64,000 nt of DNA from Sphingomonas sp. BT-65 (lineage in GTDB: Bacteria > Pseudomonadota > Alphaproteobacteria > Sphingomonadales > Sphingomonadaceae): NCBI RefSeq assembly GCF_026107375.2, contig NZ_JAPCIA010000001.1, positions 1,798,001 through 1,862,000 of the forward strand. The letters run 5' to 3'. The position numbers and the translations under genes are program-made. Positions 38,055 through 48,567 of the stretch are shown in pieces. Under the pieces are notes generated by a model, which was not told the DNA's origin, searched no databases, and saw nothing but the letters and a program-made list of their open reading frames with translations. Numbering within the stretch: position 1 is the first letter of the stretch; each line of letters opens with the position of its first letter.

Positions 38055-38903
38055 CTAGTTCTTGAGCTTCCACCCGCTGCGCAGGAGGAGATAGCAGGCG
38101 ATACCCAGCACCACGTCGATCGCCAGCACGATACCGCCCGCGGTCCAGATCGAGACATAGCCGTCGCTCACCCCGAGGAAGCCGTAGCGGAAGCCGGAGA
38201 TCACGTAGAAGAACGGATTGAAATGGCTCACCGTCTGGAAAGCGGGCGAGAGCCGATCGACCGAATAGAAGGTGCCCGAGAGCAAGGTCAGTGGCGCGAC
38301 CACGAAATTGGTCACCGCCGCGGCGTGATCGAACTTCTCCCCCCAGATCGAGGTCAGCACGCCGAGAAAGGCGAGCATCAGCGCGCCGAAGAAGCCGAAC
38401 CACAGCACCGCCAACGGGTTCTGCGGGATCATCACCGCGCCGAGGAACAGCAGCATCGCCAGCCACACCGTCGCGCCGACGCAGAAGGCGCGCGTCACCG
38501 CGCCGCCGCACAGCGCCGCGAGCAGCTCGCCAGTGGAGAGCGGCGGCATCAGATAGTCGACGATCGTGCCCTGGATCTTGCCGACCAGCAGCGAGAAGCT
38601 CGAATTGGCGAAGGCGTTGTTGAGCATCCCCATGATGACCAGCCCCGGCGCGATGAAGGTGCCGAAGGGGACGCCGACTCCGCCCACCGACACCTCGCCG
38701 CGCGCGCCGAGCGCGGTGGTGAACACCACCAGCAACAGCAGCTGCGAGACGGCCGGCGCCCAGATCGTCTGGAGCTGCACCTTGAAGAACCGGCGCACCT
38801 CCTTCACATATAGCGTCGACAGCCCTCCCCAATTGACGTTGCGAATCACCGGAACGCCGGGGGCGGGGATCATGGTTTCATGCGGCTGGGGTTGTTCGGC
38901 CAT
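38055..38903 (-). CDS. ABC-2 type transporter permease
   Basis: A protein of 282 residues from the ATG at 38903. The N-terminal tail (MAEQPQPHETMIPAPGVPV) may be cytosolic. Then six membrane segments with the ABC-2 signature: LYVKEVRRFFKVQLQTIWAP, VVFTTALGARGEVS, FIAPGLVIMGMLNNAFANSS, the TVWLAMLLFLGAVM stretch, FVVAPLTLLSGTFYSVDRL and a last helix. Such permeases export polysaccharides, drugs or lipids with an ATPase partner. No ABC ATPase gene is adjacent, so its partner is elsewhere in the genome. Confidence 0.88.
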   Translation of the reverse strand: MAEQPQPHETMIPAPGVPVIRNVNWGGLSTLYVKEVRRFFKVQLQTIWAPAVSQLLLLVVFTTALGARGEVSVGGVGVPFGTFIAPGLVIMGMLNNAFANSSFSLLVGKIQGTIVDYLMPPLSTGELLAALCGGAVTRAFCVGATVWLAMLLFLGAVMIPQNPLAVLWFGFFGALMLAFLGVLTSIWGEKFDHAAAVTNFVVAPLTLLSGTFYSVDRLSPAFQTVSHFNPFFYVISGFRYGFLGVSDGYVSIWTAGGIVLAIDVVLGIACYLLLRSGWKLKN

Positions 38904-38964
38904 ATCAAGGCCGGGTAAAGGCTGCCGCCGCGCCCCGCAACGGGGATGATGTAAGGACGTTTGA

Positions 38965-39621
38965 ATGAGCTGGACCGACGAACGGATCGAGACGCTGCGC
39001 AAGATGTGGGACAGCGGCATGACCGCCACCCAGATCGCCGAGGAACTGGGCGGGGTGAGCCGCAATGCCGTGATCGGCAAGGCGCACCGCCTCGGCCTCG
39101 CCTCGCGCCCCTCGCCCGTAAAGCCCAATGCGCCCGAGGCGAAGGCGGCCGCACCCGCCGCCGAGGCCGCGCCGGCACCCAAGCCGGCTCCCGCGCCCAG
39201 GCCCGCCCCCGCCCCGGCTCCCCAGCCGCGCGAGGCTGAGCCGGCTGCCGCCACTGCGGTGCCCGCCACGCCCAAGGCGGACGGTCCGGTGCTGCGCTCG
39301 GTCGGCCCGGGCGGCTTCATCCGTCAGAATCCCGGCGAGCAGACTCCGCCGATCGCCCCCGCGCCGCCGCGCCGCCTGGTGCCGGCCAAGCCGAGCAAGG
39401 AGATCGAGGGCAAGACCAGCCTGCTCGACCTCAACGACAAGATCTGCAAATGGCCGCTCGGCCATCCCGGTGAGCCCGACTTCCACTTCTGCGGCGACAA
39501 GGTGAACCCGGGCTTCCCCTATTGCGTCGCGCATTGCGGCCACGCCTATCAGGCGCAGCTGCCCCGCCGCGACCGCCGTCCGCCGCCGCCGCTGCCTTAT
39601 GGCGGCCCGCGGGTTCGGTAA
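38965..39621 (+). CDS. gcrA: GcrA family cell-cycle regulator
   Basis: A protein of 218 residues. The N-terminal helix-turn-helix MSWTDERIETLRKMWDSGMT...VSRNAVIGKAHRLGL is the DNA-binding domain. A long Ala/Pro linker (about 50-125) separates it from the C-terminal sigma70-binding domain: LLDLNDKICKWPLGHPGEPDFHFCG and PGFPYCVAHCGHAYQ, four Cys/His residues that shape the fold. In Caulobacter GcrA activates genes at methylated GANTC sites together with CcrM. It stands divergent from the ABC permease, with the repeat copy 5 on its 3' side. Confidence 0.95.
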   Translation: MSWTDERIETLRKMWDSGMTATQIAEELGGVSRNAVIGKAHRLGLASRPSPVKPNAPEAKAAAPAAEAAPAPKPAPAPRPAPAPAPQPREAEPAAATAVPATPKADGPVLRSVGPGGFIRQNPGEQTPPIAPAPPRRLVPAKPSKEIEGKTSLLDLNDKICKWPLGHPGEPDFHFCGDKVNPGFPYCVAHCGHAYQAQLPRRDRRPPPPLPYGGPRVR

Positions 39622-39627
39622 CTTGGA

Positions 39628-39753
39628 AATCCTCCCCCGCCAGGGGGAGGTGTCAGCCGCAGGCTGACGGAGGGGGCGGATGCCAGAACGCTGGCGGTGT
39701 GCTTCCTTCCCCTCCGTCGCGCTTCGCGCCACCTCCCCCTGGCGGGGGAGGAT
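39628..39753. repeat. palindromic repeat, copy 5, between gcrA and the MBL gene
   Basis: 126 bp with AATCCTCCCCCGCCAGGGGG on the left and CTCCCCCTGGCGGGGGAGGAT on the right. It shares the central GACGGAGGGGGCGGATGCCA with copy 7. Confidence 0.88.
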
Positions 39754-39772
39754 CGGAGGTCGAATATCCGCC

Positions 39773-41263
39773 CTAAGGCAATTTTGGCGCGCTGACCGAC
39801 ACGGGCTTGGGCGCGAAGGCGATGTCCCCGTTGGCCGAGACCGCGAAGCGATAGGCTTCGTTGGTGCCGCGCTCGCCCGAGTGGGTGAAGGCGAGCACAC
39901 GCGTGCCGTCGGTGCGGATGTGGATGATGCCGTAGTTGGTGCGCTCGAACCCGAAATAGACCGGCTTCTCCTTCGCGCCGGGATCGAGATCGCGCGAGGG
40001 TCCGCGCATCGCGAAGAACGCGGCGAGTTCGGTGCAGAAGATCACCGCGGGCGTGGTGCGCGAGGCCTTGCCCAGCGCCGCCATCAGCGTGGCACGCGGG
40101 TGGATATGCTCCTTGGCCGCACTCTCGTCACCCGACGAGATCATCGAGACGACCGCACCGACCTCCTTCAGGAACTCCATGTCGAAGTCCGCCGCGCCAT
40201 GGTGCGGCGTCTTGAGGATTTCCGAGCGCAAGGCGGCATTGGGCAGCGCCGCACGCATCCGCGCCATCGATTCCTGGTTCATGTCGCCGGTGAACATGAA
40301 GCGGACATTGCCGTAGCGCAGGCGAAAAGTGATCGAATGGCCGTTGATCGTGTGGCTGTCCGACCAGCTGCCCTTGCCCGGCGGCGGAAAGGTGCCGAGC
40401 ATCATGTCGGCATTGCTCGGCGGGGTGCGCAGGAAGCGCAGGCCGGGTCCGTTCGGCGTCGGTTCGCTGATCGGTCCGAGCAGCTCGACGACGACACCGT
40501 CCTCGTGCAGGAAATCGAACGCATCGGTGCTCAAATGATCGATCCGGCGGCGGACCATCGGTGCGCCGGTCAGGGCCATGGTCCGCGCGTCCCAGGTCTC
40601 CAGCGCCTTGACCCATGGCTTGAAATGCTTGTTGCGCTCGATCTCGGGCACGTCGGCGGGATCGTCGACCAGGCCGGTGACGAACGGCACGCCGTCGACC
40701 TCGGTGATCGCGCCCAGCATCTCCAGGTCCTTGCGCGCCACCCCGTCGGGCTTGTTGCCTGGCCGCTTGACCATGCCGTTATGGTAATAACGCAGCGGGA
40801 CGATGAAGAGCCGTTGCCGCTCGTCGATCCCGTCCTCGGTCTCGGTCCCCTGCAGGATGTTGAGCCCTTCGAAATGGTCGGCATCGCCATGGGTGACGAG
40901 TAGCAGGTCGACCTTGAGCGGATCGGCCACGCTGGTGCCGCGAAAGCGGAAGGCGGCGTGGCGCGCGAACAGCTTGTTGTCGCCGCCGTCGATGAAGATC
41001 GTCTTGCGCCCCGGCGTCTCCAGGATCAGCCCGTCGCCCTGCTGCACGTCGATCATCGACAGGCGCAGCAGCGCGGTGTCGCGGAACCGCGCCGAGGATT
41101 TGACGAGCCCCTCACGCCGCACCTTGCCGCCATGCTCCAGCGCCTTGATGCGGTGGCCGGCGGCGCTGGTCGAGACCAGCTCTACCTCGTCGCCCCAATA
41201 GAGGTGCCAGATGCTGCCGTCGTCGCAGCGCATGTCGATGAAATCATCGTCCAGAAAGGGCAT
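39773..41263 (-). CDS. ComEC-like metallo-beta-lactamase fold hydrolase
   Basis: A protein of 496 residues from the ATG at 41263 (AGGGGG upstream). The MBL core has SMIDVQQGDGLILETPGRKTIFIDGG, then VTHGDADHFEGLN, the metal motif with Asp in the second ligand place as in the ComEC/Rec2 C-terminal domain; GDMNQESMARMR and KTPHHGAADFDMEFL follow. There is no membrane helix, so it is not a transporter like full-length ComEC. N-terminal residues 1-50 (DDDFIDMRCDDGSIWHLYWGD) form an added beta domain. The substrate is unknown. It is convergent with gcrA and divergent from parE. Confidence 0.85.
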   Translation of the reverse strand: MPFLDDDFIDMRCDDGSIWHLYWGDEVELVSTSAAGHRIKALEHGGKVRREGLVKSSARFRDTALLRLSMIDVQQGDGLILETPGRKTIFIDGGDNKLFARHAAFRFRGTSVADPLKVDLLLVTHGDADHFEGLNILQGTETEDGIDERQRLFIVPLRYYHNGMVKRPGNKPDGVARKDLEMLGAITEVDGVPFVTGLVDDPADVPEIERNKHFKPWVKALETWDARTMALTGAPMVRRRIDHLSTDAFDFLHEDGVVVELLGPISEPTPNGPGLRFLRTPPSNADMMLGTFPPPGKGSWSDSHTINGHSITFRLRYGNVRFMFTGDMNQESMARMRAALPNAALRSEILKTPHHGAADFDMEFLKEVGAVVSMISSGDESAAKEHIHPRATLMAALGKASRTTPAVIFCTELAAFFAMRGPSRDLDPGAKEKPVYFGFERTNYGIIHIRTDGTRVLAFTHSGERGTNEAYRFAVSANGDIAFAPKPVSVSAPKLP

Positions 41264-41311
41264 GGTCGTCCCCCTACGATCCGTGCGGGCCAACATAGCG
41301 CAGAATGATGA

Positions 41312-43375
<2,064 letters not shown>

Positions 43376-43384
43376 GGCGACGGC

Positions 43385-43924
43385 TCAGCGGCCGCCGCGC
43401 CACTCGTCGCGAAGCAGGCCGTAGATCGTCGTGTCGCGCACGCCGAGATGGGTCTCCCATTCGGCGCGTAGGAGCGCCTCGAACTTGAAGCCGAGCCGTT
43501 CGAGCAGCGCGCGCGAGCCCATATTGTCTGGATCGGTATCGGCGAAGACGCGCCGCTGGCCCTCGGCGAAAACGCGGTCGATCACCGCGCTCACCGCCTC
43601 GCGGGCGATGCCGCCGCCCCAATGCGCGCGGGCGAGCATGTAGCCGAGCTCGGTGACGTTGCCCTGCCGCTTCTCGCCCGCCGCGACCAGGCCGATCGCC
43701 GTGTCGTCGCCGCGCAGCGTGATCGTCCAGCGGCGCCACTCGGGCGCCTCGCGCGCGAAATCGGCGCGCGTCTCCTCGACACTTTCATGCGGCGGGCCGG
43801 ACCAATAGGTCATCAGCTCGGCATCGGCGAACGCGGCATGCAGCGCGTCGGCGTCCTCGATCCGGCGCGGGCGCAGGATCAGCCGCGGCGTCTGGAGCAC
43901 CGGTGTGTCGCGCGGCGCGATCAC
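43385..43924 (-). CDS. GNAT family N-acetyltransferase (RimJ/RimL-like)
   Basis: A protein of 179 residues from the GTG at 43924, overlapping the upstream stop by 4 bp (GTGA). VLQTPRLILRPRRIEDADAL is the typical start, ELGYMLARAHWGGGIAREAVSAVIDRVF carries the acetyl-CoA loop, and DTDPDNMGSRALLERLGFKFEALLR follows. It fits the Acetyltransf_3 (RimJ/RimL) type; the substrate is unknown. It is the last gene of an overlapping five-gene chain with metZ, apaG, lysR and a hypothetical gene. Confidence 0.9.
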   Translation of the reverse strand: MIAPRDTPVLQTPRLILRPRRIEDADALHAAFADAELMTYWSGPPHESVEETRADFAREAPEWRRWTITLRGDDTAIGLVAAGEKRQGNVTELGYMLARAHWGGGIAREAVSAVIDRVFAEGQRRVFADTDPDNMGSRALLERLGFKFEALLRAEWETHLGVRDTTIYGLLRDEWRGGR

Positions 43925-44793
43925 TCCGCGGCGAGTTTCTTGCGGTGCTCGGCGAGGTCCGCGGCGAGCTCGGGCCGTGCGCAATATTCGGTCTCGAACG
44001 CCGTCAGGGGCGGCGGCGCAGGCTGCTTGTGGCGCGCCGCATATTCCTGGCCGAGGCAGCGGAACGTCACGTCGCGGTCCGCCATCATGTCGATCGGCAG
44101 GCGCGCCGGATCCTTGCGTGCGATCGGCCCCGCAAGCTTCTTGAGATAGCCCGACCATCCCTCGCGGTTCTTCGGCGCATCCTCGCCGTCACCGCCCGCG
44201 TCCGGCGCGACGACGATGCCAGCACGCAACGCCTCCGCCTCGTCGAACTGGCCCAGCTCGCGCAGGGCGTTGGCGGCACGGGCGCGCAGCGCGATCGATT
44301 GGAAGTCCTTGGCGTCAGCCGGCACCGCCGTCGCCGCCGCGGCGAACGCGGCGTTGTAGCGGCGCGCCCGCTCACTGGCCGGGTCGGTATTCTTGGCTTC
44401 CCAGGTCGCGGACAGCAGCAGCCACGCCGCCTGCTTCTTGTCTCCCAGCGCGTCGGCCAGCCAGGAGGCCCGGTAGTAGCTGCTCTCGGCGCCGCGCAGG
44501 GCCTTATAGGCGTCGCTCGCGACCAGCGGCCCGAGCTTCGCCACCTGCTCGGGCGTGAACTCGTCAAAGATCACCAGCCCGTTGCCCGGGCACTCGGCGA
44601 GCAGGATGGGAAAGCCGATCGACCCGATCGGCTGCCCGTCGGGCAGCGCGCCGAAGGTCGAATAGTGCATCAGCGCCGGGGCATCGAACTTCTCGCCGCC
44701 GACCGGGCAGGTCGTGGCGCGGCCGGCATAATGGGGCGGAAACCGGGGTGCCTCCTGCGCCAATGCGAGCATCGCCACAAGAGTTGCCAGCAT
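43921..44793 (-). CDS. exported protein of unknown function in the metZ chain
   Basis: A protein of 290 residues from the ATG at 44793, one base into the lysR stop (TGATG). A short signal peptide (LATLVAMLALAQEA) is followed by TTCPVGGEKFDAPALMHYSTF, GFPILLAECPGNGLVIFDEFT and a helical, TPR-like middle (SERARRYNAAFAAAATAVPADAKDF). The N-terminal two-cysteine pattern recalls DUF2225-type proteins, but the match is weak. Six or so cysteines are in the mature part. It is probably periplasmic. Confidence 0.75.
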   Translation of the reverse strand: MLATLVAMLALAQEAPRFPPHYAGRATTCPVGGEKFDAPALMHYSTFGALPDGQPIGSIGFPILLAECPGNGLVIFDEFTPEQVAKLGPLVASDAYKALRGAESSYYRASWLADALGDKKQAAWLLLSATWEAKNTDPASERARRYNAAFAAAATAVPADAKDFQSIALRARAANALRELGQFDEAEALRAGIVVAPDAGGDGEDAPKNREGWSGYLKKLAGPIARKDPARLPIDMMADRDVTFRCLGQEYAARHKQPAPPPLTAFETEYCARPELAADLAEHRKKLAAE

Positions 44794-45587
44794 CACGCCT
44801 CTCCCAATGCCTCGACCAGTGTCTTGACCTTCTTCTGCCGCCATTGCGGCAGCGGCGCGACCATCCAGTAGCCGAGCCGCGAGGGCTTGGGATCGCCGAC
44901 CACTGCGACGCGCCCTGCCTCGATATCGTCGCGCGCGAGCAACTCGGGCACGGTCGCGCGCCCGAGGCCCTGCGCCGCCGCGTCAAGCGCAAGCCCGGCA
45001 TCGCCGACGCGCACCAGCGCCACGCCATCCTCGGCGACGCAGCCGGGCCAGGCGATCGGCGTCTCGGCATTCGATCCGGGGCGGGCGACGGTGACCATGC
45101 CGTCGCTCTCCAGCGCCTCGCCCTCATGTTCGCCGGGACCTTCACCCCAGCGGATCGCGAGGTCGAGATTGGCTTCGGTGAAGTCGATCGCCTCGTCCGC
45201 GGCGATCAGCACGAAGCGCAGTTCGGCATCGTCGCGCGCGATGTCCGCGAGCCGCGGCATCAGCCATTTCTCGGTCAGGTCGCGCGGTGCGGCGATGGTC
45301 AGTGACTTGGACGACTGGCCCGCCTGCATCGCGCGCACCGATTCCTCGAACTGGAGGAACCCGGCACGCAGCGCCGCGAGCCCCGCCTCGGCCTCGGGCG
45401 TCAGCTCGAGCCCCTTGGTGGTGCGGCGGAAGAGGACGACGCCGAGCGTATCCTCGAGCGCGCGGATCTGCTGCCCGACCGCGGCCGGGGTCACCGCCAG
45501 CTCGTCCGCGGCGCGTGTGAAGGAGAGGTGCCGCGCGGCGGCGTCGAGCACGCGCAGGCCGTTCAGGGGAAGATGAGTCCGCTTCAT
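44793..45587 (-). CDS. LysR family transcriptional regulator, GcvA-like
   Basis: A protein of 264 residues. The N-terminal winged helix-turn-helix is LNGLRVLDAAARHLSFTRAADELAVTPAAVGQQIRALED, residues about 8-47. The effector domain follows with LTIAAPRDLTEKWLMPRLADIA and the FTEANLDLAIRWGEG loop. The helix and the AAP...EKWLMPRL segment resemble GcvA-type regulators. The gene overlaps apaG by 4 bp (ATGA) and the next gene by one base, so the regulator sits inside the operon; its target cannot be told. The ATG at 45587 is the clear start. Confidence 0.92.
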   Translation of the reverse strand: MKRTHLPLNGLRVLDAAARHLSFTRAADELAVTPAAVGQQIRALEDTLGVVLFRRTTKGLELTPEAEAGLAALRAGFLQFEESVRAMQAGQSSKSLTIAAPRDLTEKWLMPRLADIARDDAELRFVLIAADEAIDFTEANLDLAIRWGEGPGEHEGEALESDGMVTVARPGSNAETPIAWPGCVAEDGVALVRVGDAGLALDAAAQGLGRATVPELLARDDIEAGRVAVVGDPKPSRLGYWMVAPLPQWRQKKVKTLVEALGEA

Positions 45588-45982
45588 TCCGCTACCGCCG
45601 GCGCCAACAGGGTGAATTTGGGGATCGCCACGTCGAACTCCATGCCGTCGGCGCCGACCATGCGATAGCTGCCCTGCATCGATCCGGTGGGCGTCGCCAG
45701 CGGGCAGCCCGAGACATAGTCGTAGCTCGCGCCCGGGGCGATCATTGGCTGCTCGCCGACCACGCCCTCACCCTCCACCGAATGGCGCGAACCGCGGCCG
45801 TCGGTGATGATCCAGTGGCGGGTGAGCAGCTGCACCGCCTGGTGCCCCGCATTCTCGATGCGGATGTGATAGGCCCAGAACCAGCGGCCGCGATCGGGCT
45901 CGGACTGTTCGGGCAGATAGCTCACCGAGACGCGCACGACGATGTCGCGCGTGATTTCCTCCTCGGAGAAGAGCGCCTTCAC
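45584..45982 (-). CDS. apaG: ApaG (DUF525) protein
   Basis: A protein of 132 residues from the GTG at 45982, overlapping the metZ stop by 4 bp (GTGA). The DUF525 beta-sandwich is clear: DIVVRVSVSYLPEQSEPDRG, RWFWAYHIRIENAGHQAVQLLTRHWIITDG, then VEGEGVVGEQPMIAPGASYDY and GSMQGSYRMVGADG. ApaG proteins are linked to metal and cobalt tolerance and nucleotide binding, but their role is not settled. In alphaproteobacteria the metZ-apaG pair is common. Confidence 0.95.
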   Translation of the reverse strand: MKALFSEEEITRDIVVRVSVSYLPEQSEPDRGRWFWAYHIRIENAGHQAVQLLTRHWIITDGRGSRHSVEGEGVVGEQPMIAPGASYDYVSGCPLATPTGSMQGSYRMVGADGMEFDVAIPKFTLLAPAVAE

Positions 45983-47187
45983 AACCCGACCGCGCCGAGC
46001 GCCTGGTCGAGATCGGCGATCAGGTCCTCCGGATCCTCCAGCCCGACATTGAGGCGCAGCATCCCCTCGCCCACGCCCATGATCAGGCGCTGGTCCTCGG
46101 CGACGCCGCTGTGGGTGGTGGAGGCCGGGTGAGTCATCAGCGAGCGAGAATCGCCGATATTGTTCGAGATGTCGATAAGGCCGAGCGCGTCGAGCAGGCC
46201 GTGCGCCTGGGTGCGCCCGCCGTCGAGCTCGAACGAGAAGATCGGCCCCGCCGCACTCATCTGGGCCATCGCCAGATTGTGCTGCGGGTGGCTCGGCAGG
46301 CCGGGGAAATTGACGCGCGGCACGCGGGTTTCGAGGAAGCGCGCGACCTTCAGCGCATTCTCGCTCTGGCGCTGGATGCGCAGGTCGAGCGTCTCCAACC
46401 CCTTCAGAACCACCCAGGCGTTGAAAGGCGACAGCGTCGGCCCGGTGTTGCGGTGGAAGGGCAGCAGCGTGTCGTTGATGAACGCCTCGGTCCCGCACAC
46501 CGCGCCCGCGAGCACGCGGCCCTGCCCGTCCATCATCTTGGTCGCCGAATAGGCGACGACGTCGGCGCCGAACTCCAGCGGCCGCTGCAGCGCGGGCGTG
46601 GCGAAGGCGTTGTCGACCACCGTGACGATGCCGCGCGCGCGCGCGATGTCGCACACAGCCTTCAGGTCGACCACGTCCATCGTCGGGTTGGCCGGGGTCT
46701 CGAAGAAGAACACCTTGGTATTCGGGCGGATCGCGTCGGCGAACTGCTGCGGGTCGCGCGCGTCGATCACCGTCGTCTCGATCCCGAAGCGCGGCAGCAG
46801 CGTATCGGTGAGCCAGCGGCACGAGCCGAACGCCGCGCGCCCGCCGACCAGATGGTCGCCGGCCGACAGCTGGCAGAGCAGCGCCGCGGTCATCGCCGCC
46901 ATGCCGCTCGCGGTGGCGCGGCACGCCTCCGCGCCTTCGAGCAGGGCGATACGCTGTTCGAGCATCTCGACCGTCGGGTTCTGCAGCCGCGAATAGGTCA
47001 TGCCCTGCTGGTCGCCCGCGAAGCGCGCGGCGGCGTCGCCGGCGCAATCATAGGCGTAGCCCGAGGTCAGGAAGAGCGCCTCGCTCGTCTCGCCCCATTC
47101 GCTGCGCGCGGTGCCCCCGCGCACGGCGAGCGTGGCGGGCTTCCAGTTGCGGGTGACGTTACGGTCTTGTCCGGTACGGCGCTTCAT
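45979..47187 (-). CDS. metZ: O-succinylhomoserine sulfhydrylase
   Basis: A protein of 402 residues of the Cys/Met metabolism PLP family. It makes homocysteine from O-succinylhomoserine and sulfide. Motifs are TVEMLEQRIALLEGAEACRATASGMAAM, YSATKMMDGQGRVLAGAVCG with the PLP lysine near residue 210, and LIMGVGEGMLRLNVGLEDPEDLIADLDQAL near the C-terminus. It is the first gene of the chain. Between its start and the divergent PMT gene only 83 bp remain, and I see no SAM-II-type riboswitch there. Confidence 0.95.
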   Translation of the reverse strand: MKRRTGQDRNVTRNWKPATLAVRGGTARSEWGETSEALFLTSGYAYDCAGDAAARFAGDQQGMTYSRLQNPTVEMLEQRIALLEGAEACRATASGMAAMTAALLCQLSAGDHLVGGRAAFGSCRWLTDTLLPRFGIETTVIDARDPQQFADAIRPNTKVFFFETPANPTMDVVDLKAVCDIARARGIVTVVDNAFATPALQRPLEFGADVVAYSATKMMDGQGRVLAGAVCGTEAFINDTLLPFHRNTGPTLSPFNAWVVLKGLETLDLRIQRQSENALKVARFLETRVPRVNFPGLPSHPQHNLAMAQMSAAGPIFSFELDGGRTQAHGLLDALGLIDISNNIGDSRSLMTHPASTTHSGVAEDQRLIMGVGEGMLRLNVGLEDPEDLIADLDQALGAVGL

Positions 47188-47270
47188 GGCGAACCCTCTA
47201 GAAGCCTAGGGCACAGGCGCGCAAGGGCAGCGGGTGACGGCGCCCAAAAGCTACGCTATCCAACTCGCCG

Positions 47271-48509
47271 ATGCTCGATCGCCTCGAACAACGCCCCGTC
47301 CTGTTGGCGCTGCTGATCGGCATTGCCGCGCTGCTGCTGTTCGGCATCGGACTCGACCGGCCGAGCAAGCTGACCTTCGACGAAGTCCATTATGTGCCCG
47401 CCACGCGCGTGCTGCTCGAGCTCTCGCATCCGGTGAACATCGAGCATCCGCTGCTCGGCAAGATCCTGATCGCGCTCGGCATGCTCGTGGCCGGTGACAA
47501 TCCGATCGGCTGGCGGTTGACCGCCTGCCTCGCCGGCGCGCTGACCATCGTCGGCGTCTATGCTTTTACCTGGCTGCTGACGCGCGCGACGCGCCCGGCC
47601 CTGTTCGCCGCGCTGTTCGCGGCGCTGGGGCAATTGGTGTTCGTGCAGGCGCGGATCGCGATGCTCGACGCGTTCCTCGGCATGTTCCTGGTGTGGGGCG
47701 GCGTCGCCTTCCTGTGGGCGATGCGGAGCGATTCGCGGCGCGCGCTGTGGCGCTGGGCGGCCTGCGCCGTGCTGCTGGGCGCGGCCGTCGCGGTCAAATG
47801 GGCGGCGGTGCCCTATGTCGCCTTCGCCGGGGTCGCCTTCCTGTGGCTGCGGCGCGGGCAGGCCGAGCGCTTCGGCGGGATGAACTGGCTGGCGGGCCTC
47901 GCGATCCTCGGCACGGTCAGCATCGCCACTTATTTCCTGACCTTCGCGCCCGCCTTCTTCTACGCGACCGAGCCGCTGACGCTGGCCAAGCTGATCCCCT
48001 TCCAGCTCGAGATGTGGAAGCTCCAGACGCAGGCGCTGACTCCGCATAACTACCAGTCGGACTGGTGGAGCTGGCCACTGCTGATCCGCCCGATCTGGTA
48101 TTTCTACGAGCCCGACCAGGGCGCGACGCGCGGCGTGCTGCTGATCGGCAATCCCGCGATCATGTGGGGCGGGCTGGTCGCGGTGGCGGCGTGCTGGTGG
48201 GCTGGGCTGCGCGAAAAGGGGGCCGCGCCGCTCGCCGCCGCGCTCCTGTGGACCTTCGCGCTCGGGGTGTGGGCGGTAATCCCCAAGTCGCTCGGCTTCT
48301 ATTATTATTACTATCTGCCCGGCATCATCCTGTCGGTCGTGCTGGCGGTGGCCTTTCACCACTATGCGGCGCGCGTGAAGCGCAACGATGAGTGGTTCCT
48401 GGTGCTGTGCGTCGGGCTGTTCGCCTATTTCTACCCGATCCTCGCCGCGCAGGCCTTGTCCAGCCCGCGGGGGTTCGAACGCTGGATGTGGTTCTCCAGC
48501 TGGGCTTAG
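47271..48509 (+). CDS. PMT-type (GT39) phospholipid carrier-dependent glycosyltransferase
   Basis: A protein of 412 residues with about 9-11 membrane helices. The first lumenal-type loop has LTFDEVHYVPATRVLLELSH and NIEHPLLGKILIALGML, which match the DE and HPPLGK motifs of protein O-mannosyltransferases; VQARIAMLDAFLGMFLV is the MLD helix; the C-terminal part has PKSLGFYYYYYLPGIILSVV. Such enzymes transfer a sugar from a polyprenyl phosphate to a protein or other acceptor outside the membrane. The adjacent convergent gene encodes a DPM-like synthase that could supply the donor. Confidence 0.88.
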   Translation: MLDRLEQRPVLLALLIGIAALLLFGIGLDRPSKLTFDEVHYVPATRVLLELSHPVNIEHPLLGKILIALGMLVAGDNPIGWRLTACLAGALTIVGVYAFTWLLTRATRPALFAALFAALGQLVFVQARIAMLDAFLGMFLVWGGVAFLWAMRSDSRRALWRWAACAVLLGAAVAVKWAAVPYVAFAGVAFLWLRRGQAERFGGMNWLAGLAILGTVSIATYFLTFAPAFFYATEPLTLAKLIPFQLEMWKLQTQALTPHNYQSDWWSWPLLIRPIWYFYEPDQGATRGVLLIGNPAIMWGGLVAVAACWWAGLREKGAAPLAAALLWTFALGVWAVIPKSLGFYYYYYLPGIILSVVLAVAFHHYAARVKRNDEWFLVLCVGLFAYFYPILAAQALSSPRGFERWMWFSSWA

Positions 48510-48543
48510 CTTTGTCGAGGCACCGCACACTGGCTGGCGCCGC

Positions 48544-48561
48544 ATCCGGCTATAGCCGGAT
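48544..48561. repeat. 18-bp perfect palindrome between convergent genes
   Basis: ATCCGGCTATAGCCGGAT is fully self-complementary (18 bp) and lies between the ends of the PMT gene and the GT2/GtrA gene. Neither side has a clear T-run, so it is a weak terminator candidate. Confidence 0.5.
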
Positions 48562-48567
48562 CAAATC

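Noticed and set aside
36540..38813. Long plus-strand frame opposite argF, argD and the ABC permease (about 750 codons)
   Set aside because: An antisense shadow in GC-rich DNA, overlapping three recognisable genes.
47188..47270. SAM-II or other riboswitch before metZ
   Set aside because: Expected in some alphaproteobacteria, but the 83-bp gap lacks the conserved SAM-II core, and the divergent PMT gene leaves no room.
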